From Chaetorhynchus papuensis (Eukaryota; Chordata; Aves; Passeriformes; Rhipiduridae): a stretch of 64,000 nucleotides of DNA. Location: positions 1,240,001 through 1,304,000 of the forward strand of contig VWYX01000014.1 of assembly GCA_013396525.1 (NCBI GenBank), read 5' to 3'. Below are positions 53,901 through 59,348 of this stretch, one piece after another. How positions within the stretch are numbered: the first letter of the stretch is position 1; every line of letters starts with the position of its first letter. Made by a program: the position numbers and the translations under genes. A model generated the notes under the pieces. That model was not told where the DNA came from, searched no databases, and was given only the letters and a program-made list of their open reading frames with translations.

Positions 53901-55244
53901 TCAAATTAACTCTACAGCTTGAACTTGAACTTTTGATCGCAAAGGGCTTTTGTTAACTTCAATTACTTATGACAGTTCTTTCTAACAGATTCTGTGGCAA
54001 ACTTCTCAAATTTACTTGGGATTTTTGAACTTTCCTTGTTTCTGTAGGTCTGTCAAACAATTCAAATCATTGACCCAATTGACCACTGGTCCCTTTTTGA
54101 TAACCTCAATGAGCTCTATGGGCCATTCATTGTCTGTAAGAAATGGTGATTGCATTTTATGGTAATTAAACATTCATACTTTGCTGAATGCAAACACTGG
54201 GTGGTTGATTAACATCAAACGTGGAAATCTCCAAACCACAGCAACATTTTAATGCTGCAGGTGCAGGCAAAGCTCAACCTCAGATTTTCCCACATAGTAA
54301 GTGACTCATTAGGTCATCATAATAAGGAAGCACATTCTAGTTTATTAAAAATCTCATTAATTTCTGAACAAAGATGCTCAATGACCTCATTGATGCTGTA
54401 TTTGGTCTCTTGTTATCTGAATATCCTTTATATAATGGTCTTCTAATCATAACCTCTGATGAACTATGCTCATTCTGTCTGGTGTGCATATTTTGCTCTC
54501 AAAAGTGTAAGGAGAGCTAAAAGGGACGGATCTCATAATTCACTATTCTGCATTCTGATCTGTGAGTAAATCTTGGTTCTCGTATCTCATGAAAACTACT
54601 ATCATCACCTACTCTCCTGCTCATTACAAAGCAAAGAACAATTTGTTTTCATGTATAATTGTGGTATTTTTAGTTTTCTAATAAGGACTTTAAATTCTTC
54701 TAATGTCTGACATATAAATACATGATGAGGAAAGACCTATTTCAGAAATACTGTGTTTATCATTTGTTGTCCTTTACCTTCTGAGAAAGTCTTTTAAAAA
54801 GGCAAAATAATTTGGTAGCATTTTCTGAAAACATATATTAAAAAAATCAGAATGAGATCTAATCAAATATTCAGCTTTGTAAATGTAAATGTAAATTACT
54901 GCATCAGGCAACATGGCTTTAATTACAAATCCTATTCAATTCACTTCTAAAAAATTGCTGCAAACATCAGAGTACATGTGATAAACACTAAATTAATTTT
55001 CAGTAGAAGAGTTCAGTTCCTTCTTTTAGATTCAAAGATGATATATGAAACTCTGAAAAACTTGTTCCTTACCTTTAGTTTTTCTGCATCAGCCCTAACT
55101 TTAAGAAGTTCTGTAATAGCATCCACAAAGCCCTGATGGTGAAAATTGCACATTTTTTCTATTTCCCTGTCATGGTTACGTATGCAGGCATCAAGTTTTT
55201 CCATAAACTTCTGATGTGCATTTGGTTGGTCATCATATACAGAC
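14840..55244 (-). CDS. EXOC6: EXOC6 (exocyst complex component 6, Sec15A), 19 internal coding exons, partial gene
   Basis: EXOC6 is the Sec15 subunit of the octameric exocyst, which tethers secretory and recycling vesicles to the plasma membrane; Sec15 is the subunit that binds the vesicle GTPase Rab11. The mouse gene is linked to transferrin-receptor recycling and anaemia (known biology, not seen here). Nineteen exons, all with AG/GT borders, join in phase to 2068 nt with no stop. They match the human protein closely as I remember it, covering about residues 35-723 of 804. The N-terminal third is helical and coiled-coil, an acidic variable linker lies at about 222-273, and the Sec15 C-terminal helical domain begins near 440. 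The first exon and the final ~81 codons are outside the window. Several segments match EXOC6 and not EXOC6B. Residue numbers in the exon entries assume a human-like 34-residue first exon. Confidence 0.97.
14914..21945. other. EXOC6 intron 19-20
   Basis: A 7.0-kb intron. It holds the GC-rich patch at 17808-18010 and a small direct repeat (agtagcaaagtac, twice near 20.40-20.43 kb). A tail-like atcacagaat near 20.75 kb is too short to call CR1. The 118-codon + strand open frame at 15207-15563 has no recognisable similarity. Confidence 0.8.
17808..18010. other. GC-rich, CpG-dense patch inside the exon 19-20 intron
   Basis: About 200 bp with roughly 12 CpG dinucleotides (for example ggccgccggcgagg near 17973) sit in an otherwise AT-rich, CpG-poor intron. 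Open frames of 66-107 codons cross it on the minus strand and of 75-87 codons start at its right edge on the plus strand, but none resembles a protein I know. It could be a small CpG island (internal promoter), part of an unrecognised repeat, or an alternative exon. Confidence 0.5.
21946..22087 (-). CDS. EXOC6: EXOC6 exon 19 (about residues 652-699)
   Basis: The exon is 142 nt, reading GKVAQTACMSACQHLSMSLM, then QMLLDSELKQISMGAIQQFN and LDVIQCE plus the first base of a Leu codon. The acceptor is tttctaccag and the donor is GAAT/gtaagt. GKVAQTACMSAC-HL is one of the most conserved stretches of vertebrate Sec15. Numbering ignores the candidate microexon. Confidence 0.98.
23794..23855 (+). repeat. 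Polypurine tract
   Basis: It is an almost uninterrupted run of A and G (gggggaaaaagaagaaaaaaagaa..., aagaaggaaaagggaggtgagaaggggg), with a few pyrimidines. In the EXOC6 transcript this is a polypyrimidine tract within the exon 18-19 intron. No exon-like sequence follows it at a fitting distance. Confidence 0.7.
25200..25760. promoter_or_regulatory. Candidate cis-regulatory block in the exon 18-19 intron
   Basis: The stretch is of higher complexity than its surroundings and carries several exact transcription-factor cores: GGAAATTCCC at 25257-25266 (NF-kappaB type), ATCAAAG at 25559-25565 (TCF/LEF), TGATTGACAG at 25634-25643 (a full PBX-MEIS decamer) and AACAAT at 25727-25732 (SOX), plus several ATTAAT/TAATTT homeodomain cores. 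EXOC6 is a known neighbour of HHEX and of CYP26 genes in vertebrates, so such a block could serve a neighbour. Single motifs arise by chance; the clustering is only suggestive. Confidence 0.3.
26620..27067 (-). repeat. Degenerate CR1 LINE 3' end
   Basis: The + strand reads like the complement of an avian CR1 3' end. It has catctagtccaacc near the low-coordinate end, then a diverged middle with cctgcagagccttc and cacttctcccctaat, then tctcctcagccttctttttaacagactaaat near 26954-26990. The order and spacing fit CR1 with its sense strand on minus and its 3' end near 26.62 kb. The copy is short, 5'-truncated and without coding capacity. Ends are approximate, and recognition is from memory of the consensus. 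Confidence 0.75.
27665..27694 (-). CDS. EXOC6: Candidate in-frame 30-nt cassette microexon of EXOC6
   Basis: On the minus strand ggtttccttctcag precedes 30 nt that end at TCG/gtaagt. The stretch is exactly ten codons in phase 0, reading NNNNDHAAMS, with no stop, inside the intron between two phase-0 exon ends (THLP and GKVAQ). Inclusion would insert a polar, Asn-rich decapeptide between helices of the C-terminal domain. The donor matches consensus as well as any constitutive donor of the gene. The canonical human protein I remember lacks this insert, so it would be an alternative exon. I have no expression evidence, and a chance pairing of splice-like sites remains possible. Confidence 0.55.
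30755..30934 (-). CDS. EXOC6: EXOC6 exon 18 (about residues 592-651)
   Basis: The exon is 180 nt, 60 codons, phase 0 at both ends. It begins DARHAAEGEIYTKLNQKIDE, passes through ADYDWTMSESDGRASGYLMD and ends STFQVFTHLP. The acceptor is ttttttttcag and the donor is CCT/gtaagt. The domain continues directly into GKVAQ of exon 19; the candidate microexon at 27665-27694 lies in the intron at this phase-0 junction. Confidence 0.98.
30935..34103. other. EXOC6 intron 17-18
   Basis: A 3.2-kb AT-rich intron with T-runs near 32.34-32.38 kb. Several overlapping open frames on both strands near 32.6-33.5 kb (60-91 codons) have no similarity to known proteins and no exon borders. Confidence 0.85.
34104..34238 (-). 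CDS. EXOC6: EXOC6 exon 17 (about residues 547-591)
   Basis: The exon is 135 nt, 45 codons, phase 0 at both ends. It reads LVQIIINTTHLEQACKYLED, then FISNITNISQLTVHTARLYG and LSTFK. The acceptor is cccttgtag and the donor is AAG/gtatgg. It is nearly identical to human EXOC6 in the IIINTTHLEQACKYLEDFI helix. Confidence 0.97.
34239..34994. other. EXOC6 intron 16-17
   Basis: A 756-bp intron; nothing else seen. Confidence 0.9.
34995..35106 (-). CDS. EXOC6: EXOC6 exon 16 (about residues 509-546)
   Basis: The exon is 112 nt, reading STEIDDMLRKSTNLLLTRTL, then SSCLQNLIKKPHIGLTE, ending in phase 0. The acceptor has a long pyrimidine tract (ctttttttttcag) and the donor is GAG/gtaagt. DDMLRKSTNLLLTRTLS is conserved in both paralogues. 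Confidence 0.97.
35107..36141. other. EXOC6 intron 15-16
   Basis: A 1.0-kb intron. The stretch 35.36-35.76 kb is rich in TAAT/ATTA homeodomain-type cores and includes the 11-bp inverted repeat at 35569-35594. Short atatatata-like sequence lies near 35.94 kb. Confidence 0.88.
35569..35594. repeat. Perfect inverted repeat, 11-bp arms with a 4-nt loop
   Basis: Arm attaaaactaa (35569-35579), spacer gctt, arm ttagttttaat (35584-35594). It can form a short AT-rich hairpin in the exon 15-16 intron, about 460 nt upstream of exon 16 in transcript order. No function is known to me. Confidence 0.7.
36142..36251 (-). CDS. EXOC6: EXOC6 exon 15 (about residues 473-509), NAGNAG acceptor
   Basis: The exon is 110 nt, reading QSFPKKLPMSQSVPQIYMQV, then KEFIYASLKFSESLHR and two bases of a Ser codon. 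The acceptor reads ttttcacagcag/TCC, a CAGCAG tandem. Using the first AG gives a leading Gln as in human; using the second removes that codon without changing the frame. The donor is CGCAG/gtaagc. The segment belongs to the C-terminal domain that binds Rab GTPases in the family. Confidence 0.96.
36252..38116. other. EXOC6 intron 14-15
   Basis: A 1.9-kb AT-rich intron. The block 37.36-37.60 kb is more complex and less AT-rich than the rest, but I recognise no element. The 105-codon minus-strand frame at 36866-37183 lacks exon borders and homology. Confidence 0.88.
38117..38222 (-). CDS. EXOC6: EXOC6 exon 14 (about residues 437-472)
   Basis: The exon is 106 nt. After the split Arg it reads DIFEADNYSPIPVANEEEYR and then IVISKFPFQDPELDK, ending in phase 0. 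The acceptor is attcaccag and the donor is AAG/gtaagg. DNYSPIPV and FPFQD mark the entry into the Sec15 C-terminal domain. The acidic DIFEAD pattern fits EXOC6, while EXOC6B has a different residue pattern here. Confidence 0.97.
38223..39275. other. EXOC6 intron 13-14
   Basis: A 1.05-kb intron with no recognisable element. A 119-codon + strand open frame starting at 38323 looks accidental. Confidence 0.88.
39276..39373 (-). CDS. EXOC6: EXOC6 exon 13 (about residues 405-437)
   Basis: The exon is 98 nt, reading GYGFPVNRLFDLLFEIRDQY, then NETLLKKWSGLF and two bases of an Arg codon. The acceptor is cctttag and the donor is CAG/gtaagt. GYGFPVN and YNETLLKKW are shared with human EXOC6. Confidence 0.97.
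39374..39970. other. EXOC6 intron 12-13
   Basis: A 597-bp intron; nothing else seen. Confidence 0.9.
39971..40042 (-). CDS. EXOC6: EXOC6 exon 12 (about residues 381-404)
   Basis: The exon is 72 nt, 24 codons, phase 0 at both ends: SYCSDPDLVLELKNLIVVFA followed by DTLQ. The acceptor is actttcag and the donor is CAG/gtacat. It matches human EXOC6 with conservative changes only. Confidence 0.96.
40043..41924. other. EXOC6 intron 11-12
   Basis: A 1.9-kb intron with the higher-complexity block at 41.5-41.79 kb close to exon 11; otherwise plain AT-rich sequence. Confidence 0.88.
41500..41790. promoter_or_regulatory. Candidate cis-regulatory block in the exon 11-12 intron
   Basis: This high-complexity stretch just downstream of exon 11 contains an ATGCAAAT octamer (41708-41715), AGATTAAC and several TAATGA-type homeodomain cores, with few homopolymers. 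It looks like a conserved noncoding element by texture only; I could not align it. Confidence 0.22.
41925..42045 (-). CDS. EXOC6: EXOC6 exon 11 (about residues 340-380)
   Basis: The exon is 121 nt, reading FFVVEDHILHVTQGLVTRTY, then TDELWNMALSKIIAVLRTHS, ending in phase 0. The acceptor is ttgttttag and the donor is TCA/gtaagt. FFVVEDHILH is conserved in all animal Sec15 proteins I know. It lies in the central helical rod. Confidence 0.97.
42422..42468 (-). CDS. EXOC6: EXOC6 exon 10 (about residues 325-340)
   Basis: The exon is 47 nt, reading HETVEGYRRYFSQIV plus two bases of a Gly codon. The acceptor is cactgaaag and the donor is GTAGG/gtaagt. The HET-GYR-YF-QIVGFF motif continues across the junction into exon 11. 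It is too short to be seen as an open frame and was found by homology. Confidence 0.96.
42562..42645 (-). CDS. EXOC6: EXOC6 exon 9 (about residues 297-324)
   Basis: The exon is 84 nt, 28 codons, phase 0 at both ends: GDGEIFENYYRKQRRKQARL, then VLQPQSSM. The acceptor is tcttttttag and the donor is ATG/gtaatc. The basic ENYYRKQRRKQARLVLQP helix is a Sec15 hallmark. Only 93 bp of intron separate it from exon 10. Confidence 0.97.
42646..44650. other. EXOC6 intron 8-9
   Basis: A 2.0-kb intron. Degenerate repeats of gttcataat/atgaatattta type occur at 43.55-43.60 kb. No further element recognised. Confidence 0.88.
44651..44719 (-). CDS. EXOC6: EXOC6 exon 8 (about residues 274-296)
   Basis: The exon is 69 nt, 23 codons, phase 0 at both ends, reading VLTAQDLVDFSPVYRCLHIY and then SVL. 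The acceptor is ttcttcag and the donor is TTG/gtatgt. QDLVDFSPVYRCLHIYSVL is invariant in both human Sec15 paralogues as I recall them. From memory, the mouse haemoglobin-deficit allele removes exon 8 of this gene in frame. If the numbering matches, this symmetric exon is the one concerned. Confidence 0.96.
44720..45380. other. EXOC6 intron 7-8
   Basis: A 661-bp intron; nothing else seen. Confidence 0.9.
45381..45536 (-). CDS. EXOC6: EXOC6 exon 7, variable acidic linker (about residues 222-273)
   Basis: The exon is 156 nt, 52 codons, phase 0 at both ends. It begins AQQQKTFSTALQKQN and ends with the acidic run FEDEDEHEEE. It agrees with human EXOC6 at both ends, but the middle differs at many positions. 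EXOC6B has an unrelated, longer acidic sequence here, so this exon helps separate the paralogues. It is probably a flexible linker between the N-terminal helices and the rod of the protein. The donor is GAG/gtaact, weaker than most in this gene. Confidence 0.95.
45537..46624. other. EXOC6 intron 6-7
   Basis: A 1.09-kb intron with the 14-bp palindrome at 46287-46300 and nearby repeated gagtagctgctga words; no gene. Confidence 0.88.
46287..46300. repeat. 14-bp perfect palindrome
   Basis: TGGCCAGCTGGCCA is self-complementary and lies in the intron between exons 6 and 7. It contains a CAGCTG E-box. A related CTGGCCAGCTGGCA (complement strand) occurs in the GC-rich patch near 17.89 kb. This may be coincidence. 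Confidence 0.6.
46625..46829 (-). CDS. EXOC6: EXOC6 exon 6 (about residues 153-221)
   Basis: The exon is 205 nt, the largest in the window. It reads YYSALKTMEQLENLYLP..., then QYRFCQIMIENLPKLREEI, then SMSDLKDFLESIRKHSD, and ends GETAMKQ in phase 0. The MSDLKDFLESIRKHSD block is nearly invariant in vertebrate Sec15. The acceptor is ctttgtag and the donor is CAG/gtaagt. It follows a 5.7-kb intron. Confidence 0.98.
46830..52578. other. EXOC6 intron 5-6
   Basis: A 5.7-kb intron. The stretch 51.58-51.94 kb is G-rich on the + strand (many ggg and cag words) and gives open frames of 134 and 151 codons on minus. These show no known domain, and their composition (Ser, Leu, Pro, His, Cys-rich) is what a shifted-frame GC-rich stretch yields. 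No repeat family recognised. Confidence 0.85.
52579..52624 (-). CDS. EXOC6: EXOC6 exon 5 (about residues 138-153)
   Basis: The exon is 46 nt, reading VLEMYSKLKEQMSVKR once the split first and last codons are joined. The acceptor is tttatgcag and the donor is AAAAG/gtgagt. It is a short, highly conserved helical segment. Human has Ala where this sequence has Val before KR. Confidence 0.95.
52625..53533. other. EXOC6 intron 4-5
   Basis: A 909-bp intron; the 103-codon + strand frame at 52799-53110 looks accidental. Nothing else seen. Confidence 0.9.
53534..53624 (-). CDS. EXOC6: EXOC6 exon 4 (about residues 108-138)
   Basis: The exon is 91 nt, starting VIAQTEEIIRCRVQQRN and ending VVEKLQLCLP plus the first base of a Val codon. 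The acceptor is tttaaag (the AG directly before GTGATAG) and the donor is CCAG/gtgagt. The RCR-QQRNI segment is shared by both vertebrate Sec15 paralogues. It is separated from exon 3 by an intron of only 113 bp. Confidence 0.96.
53738..53785 (-). CDS. EXOC6: EXOC6 exon 3 (about residues 92-107)
   Basis: The exon is 48 nt, 16 codons, phase 0 at both ends: VQVTDTNRRLQDAGKE. The acceptor is tttttaag and the donor is GAG/gtgaga. It matches human EXOC6 except for Leu where human has Phe. It is too short to stand out as an open frame and was identified by homology and splice sites. Its symmetric phase means skipping it would keep the frame. Confidence 0.95.
53786..55072. other. EXOC6 intron 2-3
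   Basis: A 1.3-kb intron containing the exon-like 47-nt sequence at 54778-54824; otherwise nothing recognisable. Confidence 0.88.
54778..54824 (-). other. Exon-like 47-nt sequence between EXOC6 exons 2 and 3
   Basis: On the minus strand an acceptor tatgttttcag, 47 nt of open frame (KMLPNYFAFLKDFLR plus two bases) and a donor AAG/gtaaag resemble an exon. Its length is not a multiple of three and both neighbouring exons are phase 0, so inclusion would shift the frame. It could be a poison exon or a chance pseudo-exon. Confidence 0.25.
55073..55244 (-). CDS. EXOC6: EXOC6 exon 2 (about residues 35-91)
   Basis: The exon is 172 nt. Its acceptor is ...tttaatag and its donor is AAAG/gtaagg. It starts with one base that completes an Arg codon from the missing first exon, then reads SVYDDQPNAHQKFMEKL and ends RADAEKLK in phase 0. 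This is the start of the conserved N-terminal helical region that in exocyst subunits forms the CorEx coiled-coil bundle. YDDQPNAH is typical of EXOC6; as I recall, the EXOC6B equivalent is shorter and differs. The open frame continues upstream to a Met at 55270, but that stretch is the intronic pyrimidine tract, not a start. Confidence 0.97.
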
Positions 55245-55680
55245 CTATTAAATACAAATAAGAAAATCAAAGTTTACTTTTATCCCCAGTTGAAAATAGT
55301 ATGTATGCAACGATCTTTATTGAAACCTATCTCCCTTAAAAAGAAAATAAAAGCGAGCAAACTCGATGTTAGTGGCATGCTTTGGTGGATCCACTCCACT
55401 AAAATCAGCATTAAAAAAAAGATGGCACAAAACCGAGAACTGATAGCACAAAACCCAGCCTTATGGCATTAATCCAGGTGCTTAACCAGTTACATCATGG
55501 TTGACCTGAGCCTCACTGGTCTGTTATTTATGCCCTAATGCTCAAATATGGGTACAAAAGAATCAGTTTCTCCAACCACCTCAAATAGCATGGATCGCTT
55601 TTCCATCAAATTCCACTCTTTGCTAAATATAAAGAAGTGCAAACATACAAATTTGCTTTCCCGGTATTCCTAACAGCAGA

Positions 55681-55860
55681 GTTATCCAACTCAATCAGGG
55701 TCGGATGACTCCAGCTGGAATGACCGGAGCATTGTGCGGCAGCAGCCGGACCCCTGGCAATCCCCAAGGCTCCGTCCCTGCCTGTCTACGCCCAACGGCT
55801 CCCAGGGCAAAACTGTGACTTGCACACACCTAAGGCTGCTTCCTCCACGGGATCTAACTG
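55681..55860. other. GC-rich patch about 440 bp upstream of EXOC6 exon 2
   Basis: About 180 bp with around 8 CpG sites and a composition unlike its flanks. On the minus strand it holds one short open frame starting at an ATG (MLRSFQLESSDPD, then stop). It does not encode the human-type first exon and shows no clear donor leading to exon 2. An alternative promoter or a repeat fragment are both possible. Confidence 0.4.
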
Positions 55861-57710
55861 TCAGGAAGGGCTAGAATCAGGTCTTTTGGCTTATTTTACT
55901 AATTCTTGAATAGTTCACTTTGAAACCCCCAGGAGGAAACATGACTTGGAGAAATTACTGGAGTAGTTTGCTAAGCAGCATCAGAAACAGAAATCTGCGT
56001 GGAAAAATGCTCCAGCATAAGAATGACCAAAAGAGGCGGAGGGCAATTTAAAGCTTTAGACTTTGGCAGAGGAAGCAAGAGAAGAGGTTTTTACACAGAA
56101 CTGTACCAAAACCAAAGGTATGGAGTCTCCCAACATAGACAAGGCACAGACAGTTCAAAAAACTGATTAATAATTTCATACAGCAACAACAGCAAAGACA
56201 GGCAGTTTTAAAGTAGCTTTTCACACAGAATGAGAGCAGCAATATGAGGATGACTTAGTCATACATATACAAACATGTCTGCACCACAACCTACGAGTGT
56301 TAGAAAATAGAAGTGATCAAAAAATCTTTAAATTTCTTTTTTAGCCTCTAATTTCCTTTCATAATTACAAAGTTTTCTCTAGATATTTATAAGGAGAAGC
56401 TTGTTTAAGAAAAATAAAAAATTTAAAAAGTTAAGATGAGGAAAAGAAAAGGCTGAAGTTCCAAGGGTTTCAGCGTTGCTTGCAGAAGTACAGTCTTAAG
56501 TTCAAGAACCAGGTAACCATGAATCAAAGCCTCTAAAACTCTTGAGCAGACAGAAAGTACCTCCCTCCCAATCTTCTTGGAGAAGTGTGATTTCCTGTAT
56601 TCTTCAAGATTCCCTTTTCTAACCAGACCCCTGGGCTTTGCTGAGATCTGGGCTCATCATCAGCATAACAAACCTATAGCTGAGTGTCTGACAGGAACGT
56701 GACCTTTCAATGAAGAAGAAAAGGATGCAGAAGAGATTGAAAAGACTTGTAACAAGATTCCTTATACTTTCTGAGTTTCTTTTGACCTCATACAATATAT
56801 TCAGAAAAGCAACTGAACTTAAGAGACATAAGAAAGACAATATGCTCTCCTACATGCTGAAGGAAGAAAGCCAATTCCTTATATTCTGCTTGTTATAGAT
56901 ATTTTCTCAGGGCAAAAATCTATTGAATAAAATATTCCAAGAATACCCCCTTCTGCTTAGGACAGAAAAATAAGGCTATGGTACTGAAAGCAGGTTCATT
57001 CCTCCAAAGCGCACCAGGGGAAAAATAAGATCGTTGACCCATGAAGTGGTTCACCCCTCAGCATTTCCACCACCACAGTTTGAAATGACAGCTGGAAGGA
57101 GCAAAAGTGTGCCCATAAGTCTCTCCTCTTGAGGTTCCTGTCAGACTGCCCAAAGGGGCTCCCTCAAGGCTGCCCAGGATGACTGAGCTTTAAAGGGCTG
57201 TGGTGAATGGTCACCAGTGACCTGCATCTGCCAGGGGGAAATACCCACACCCAGAACACAGCGCTGGCTGGAGGGAGAAGCAGCATCCTGGCCTGGGAGG
57301 AAAGAAAGGTGCAAGACACTGTGGGCACTGAGTGAAGAGGCCTCATTAGGCGACCTCATGTTCTGCATGAGAAGACACTGGGGCAAGCATGTGGAGCATA
57401 GCACTGCCACCTGTAAAAAAACGGGGAAGGGATGAGAAAAAGGTTCAGTGACTGATGTTGCAGCGCACCAAAATACACAGGTTGGTTACATGAACGCTGC
57501 TCCATTAAGAAAAGGGTCTGAGAGGCTGGAAGCTAGAGGGTGGACACAGAGGGGCATCCAACTGTCTTCAGAGTCCTTGGAGAAGAAAAAAAAGATTAGG
57601 AGGACCACATGTATCAAAGTGCCTTGACAGATAACTGGCAAGAATGAGCCTCCTCTAAATGGGCTGGACTCACCACCTATACTGCACTGCATGCTAAAGC
57701 AAAAAGACAG

Positions 57711-57920
57711 AAAAAAACCCAAAAAACCAAAAAACAAACCAAACTAAAAACAAACCAAACTAAAAACAAACCAAACTAAAACAACAAAAAAACCCCAAAA
57801 ATAAACAAACAAAAAACCCCAAAAAACCAACCCAAACAAACAAAAAACCCACCCAAACAAACAAAAAAACCCCAACAAAACCAAACCAACAAAAACAACC
57901 AAACAAACAAAATATACACA
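57711..57920 (+). repeat. Low-complexity A/C tract (AAAC-type), no G for 210 bases
   Basis: The stretch consists of A-runs, CC/CCC/CCCC blocks and AAAC units, with only a handful of T. Near 57730-57778 a 16-bp unit (aaaaacaaaccaaact) is repeated three times in tandem. On the minus strand, which is the transcribed sense of EXOC6 if the first exon lies further right, it becomes a U/G-only tract. The long minus-strand open frame at 57744-57935 is a by-product of this composition. Confidence 0.9.
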
Positions 57921-59304
57921 GAAACAGAAGTTCAATTTATTACTGCTTTCTTTAGCCTTTTTTTTAAGGGTGGAAGAAGCCTCCTAGTTCAGGTCTCCTT
58001 CCAGTGTTCTCAAAGAGAAGTGAGAAAGGAGCAGCATTATCACAAAGACAGCAGACTTCTATCTATCACCATGTGCTCAAACTGTAAATTGTGTAATGTA
58101 AGTATAAATGAAAACAGCAGTAAAAGTCAGTAAAGAAAATATATCTAAAATGAGAATGGGACTGCAAAAAAGATGGTGCAAGAGGAACTCCATACTTGAG
58201 TTTGTAACACTAAACTTTCTTTGATGGTAGCAATGCACTGTCTTTTTGGACTTAATTATTGCCTGATGATTTGAGGGTATCCAATAGCTGCCTTGATAAC
58301 TTTTTATCCATTTCACACCTGTGCCAACACTTTCAGACATGCTGTTAAAATACTGACAAAAGAAAATCCTTTGCAATCAGAAGATTTCTCTTTAAAATGT
58401 TATCAAAAAATTCCAGAAAACACAGACAGAAGTTCTGGAAGTACATACAATGTAGCATAGGTAATACAGTTTTCACTGTTATAAAAACCAGCATTGATTA
58501 GGTTTTCCTCAATATTAAGGCCGCTTATGCTTAAATTTAATGATAATAAAGTACTGGTTTTTAATCTTGGGGGTATTATCACAATATTTAATTGAAAATA
58601 ATACAGGGAATAAATGTTCAAAATAAAGGGGAAGAAAGCAATACTGTGTACCTCCCAATGCCTTAATCACAAGATTACCTTACCTTCTTAAAATAATAGT
58701 TACTGTTTTGTGTCATACATTGTACCCTTTTCTGCAAGGATACTAACAAAATTGTGACCTATGATTTAAACCAGTATTTTGACAGAGCTCCCTAAGATGC
58801 ACCAGTAGTATAAATTCCATGTTAAACACATATGTAGACAGCTCCATCTTGTGGGAACAACAAATCAATGCTCGTCAGCATACAAGAGGAAAGAGCCCTG
58901 AGAAAGAACTGCTTGCCTTTACAGAAATAAATCATCAGAGTATTTAGAAGAAATTCACACTTTGTATCACAACTTTCCCATCTAGGTGAGAAGAAGATGA
59001 ATTAAATGGGTTTACTGAGTCCCCCAGGACACTGTCCCCTGAGGACACTTTACACATGCTATTTCAGGGGCTTCAGAACAAAGTCTGGCCTAAAGCACCG
59101 GCCTTTGGGAAAATGTAAGTGTACACTGGAGAGCCAGGCCATCTCCAGCCATGGACAGAAATTAGGCTTTTTCTCAAATCTGCAAACACAACTGAGACAA
59201 TACACACCTGATTTACCCGTTATGGAACATCACACATCATAGTTTATTTCTGATACTGAAGCTTATTTTCCATACATACATTTATTTCGAAGATTATCTA
59301 CACC

Positions 59305-59348
59305 TATCTAAATAAAGTAATTGCTTTATTTATCTAAATAAAGTAATT
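59305..59348 (+). repeat. Short tandem repeat, 26-bp period, 1.7 copies
   Basis: The 18-mer tatctaaataaagtaatt occurs at 59305-59322 and again at 59331-59348. The spacer ctttatt partly mirrors aataaag, so the block can also fold. No function is evident. Confidence 0.8.

Noticed and set aside
55013..55072. Extension of EXOC6 exon 2 past its donor (open frame continues about 20 codons)
   Set aside because: The frame continues after AAG/gtaagg, but the encoded sequence leaves the Sec15 alignment exactly there and resumes at exon 3 (VQVTDTN).
57744..57935. 63-codon hydrophobic Phe/Leu/Val/Gly-rich minus-strand open frame resembling a membrane peptide
   Set aside because: Artefact of translating the G-free A/C tract; T/G-only codons give Phe, Leu, Val, Gly, Trp and Cys.
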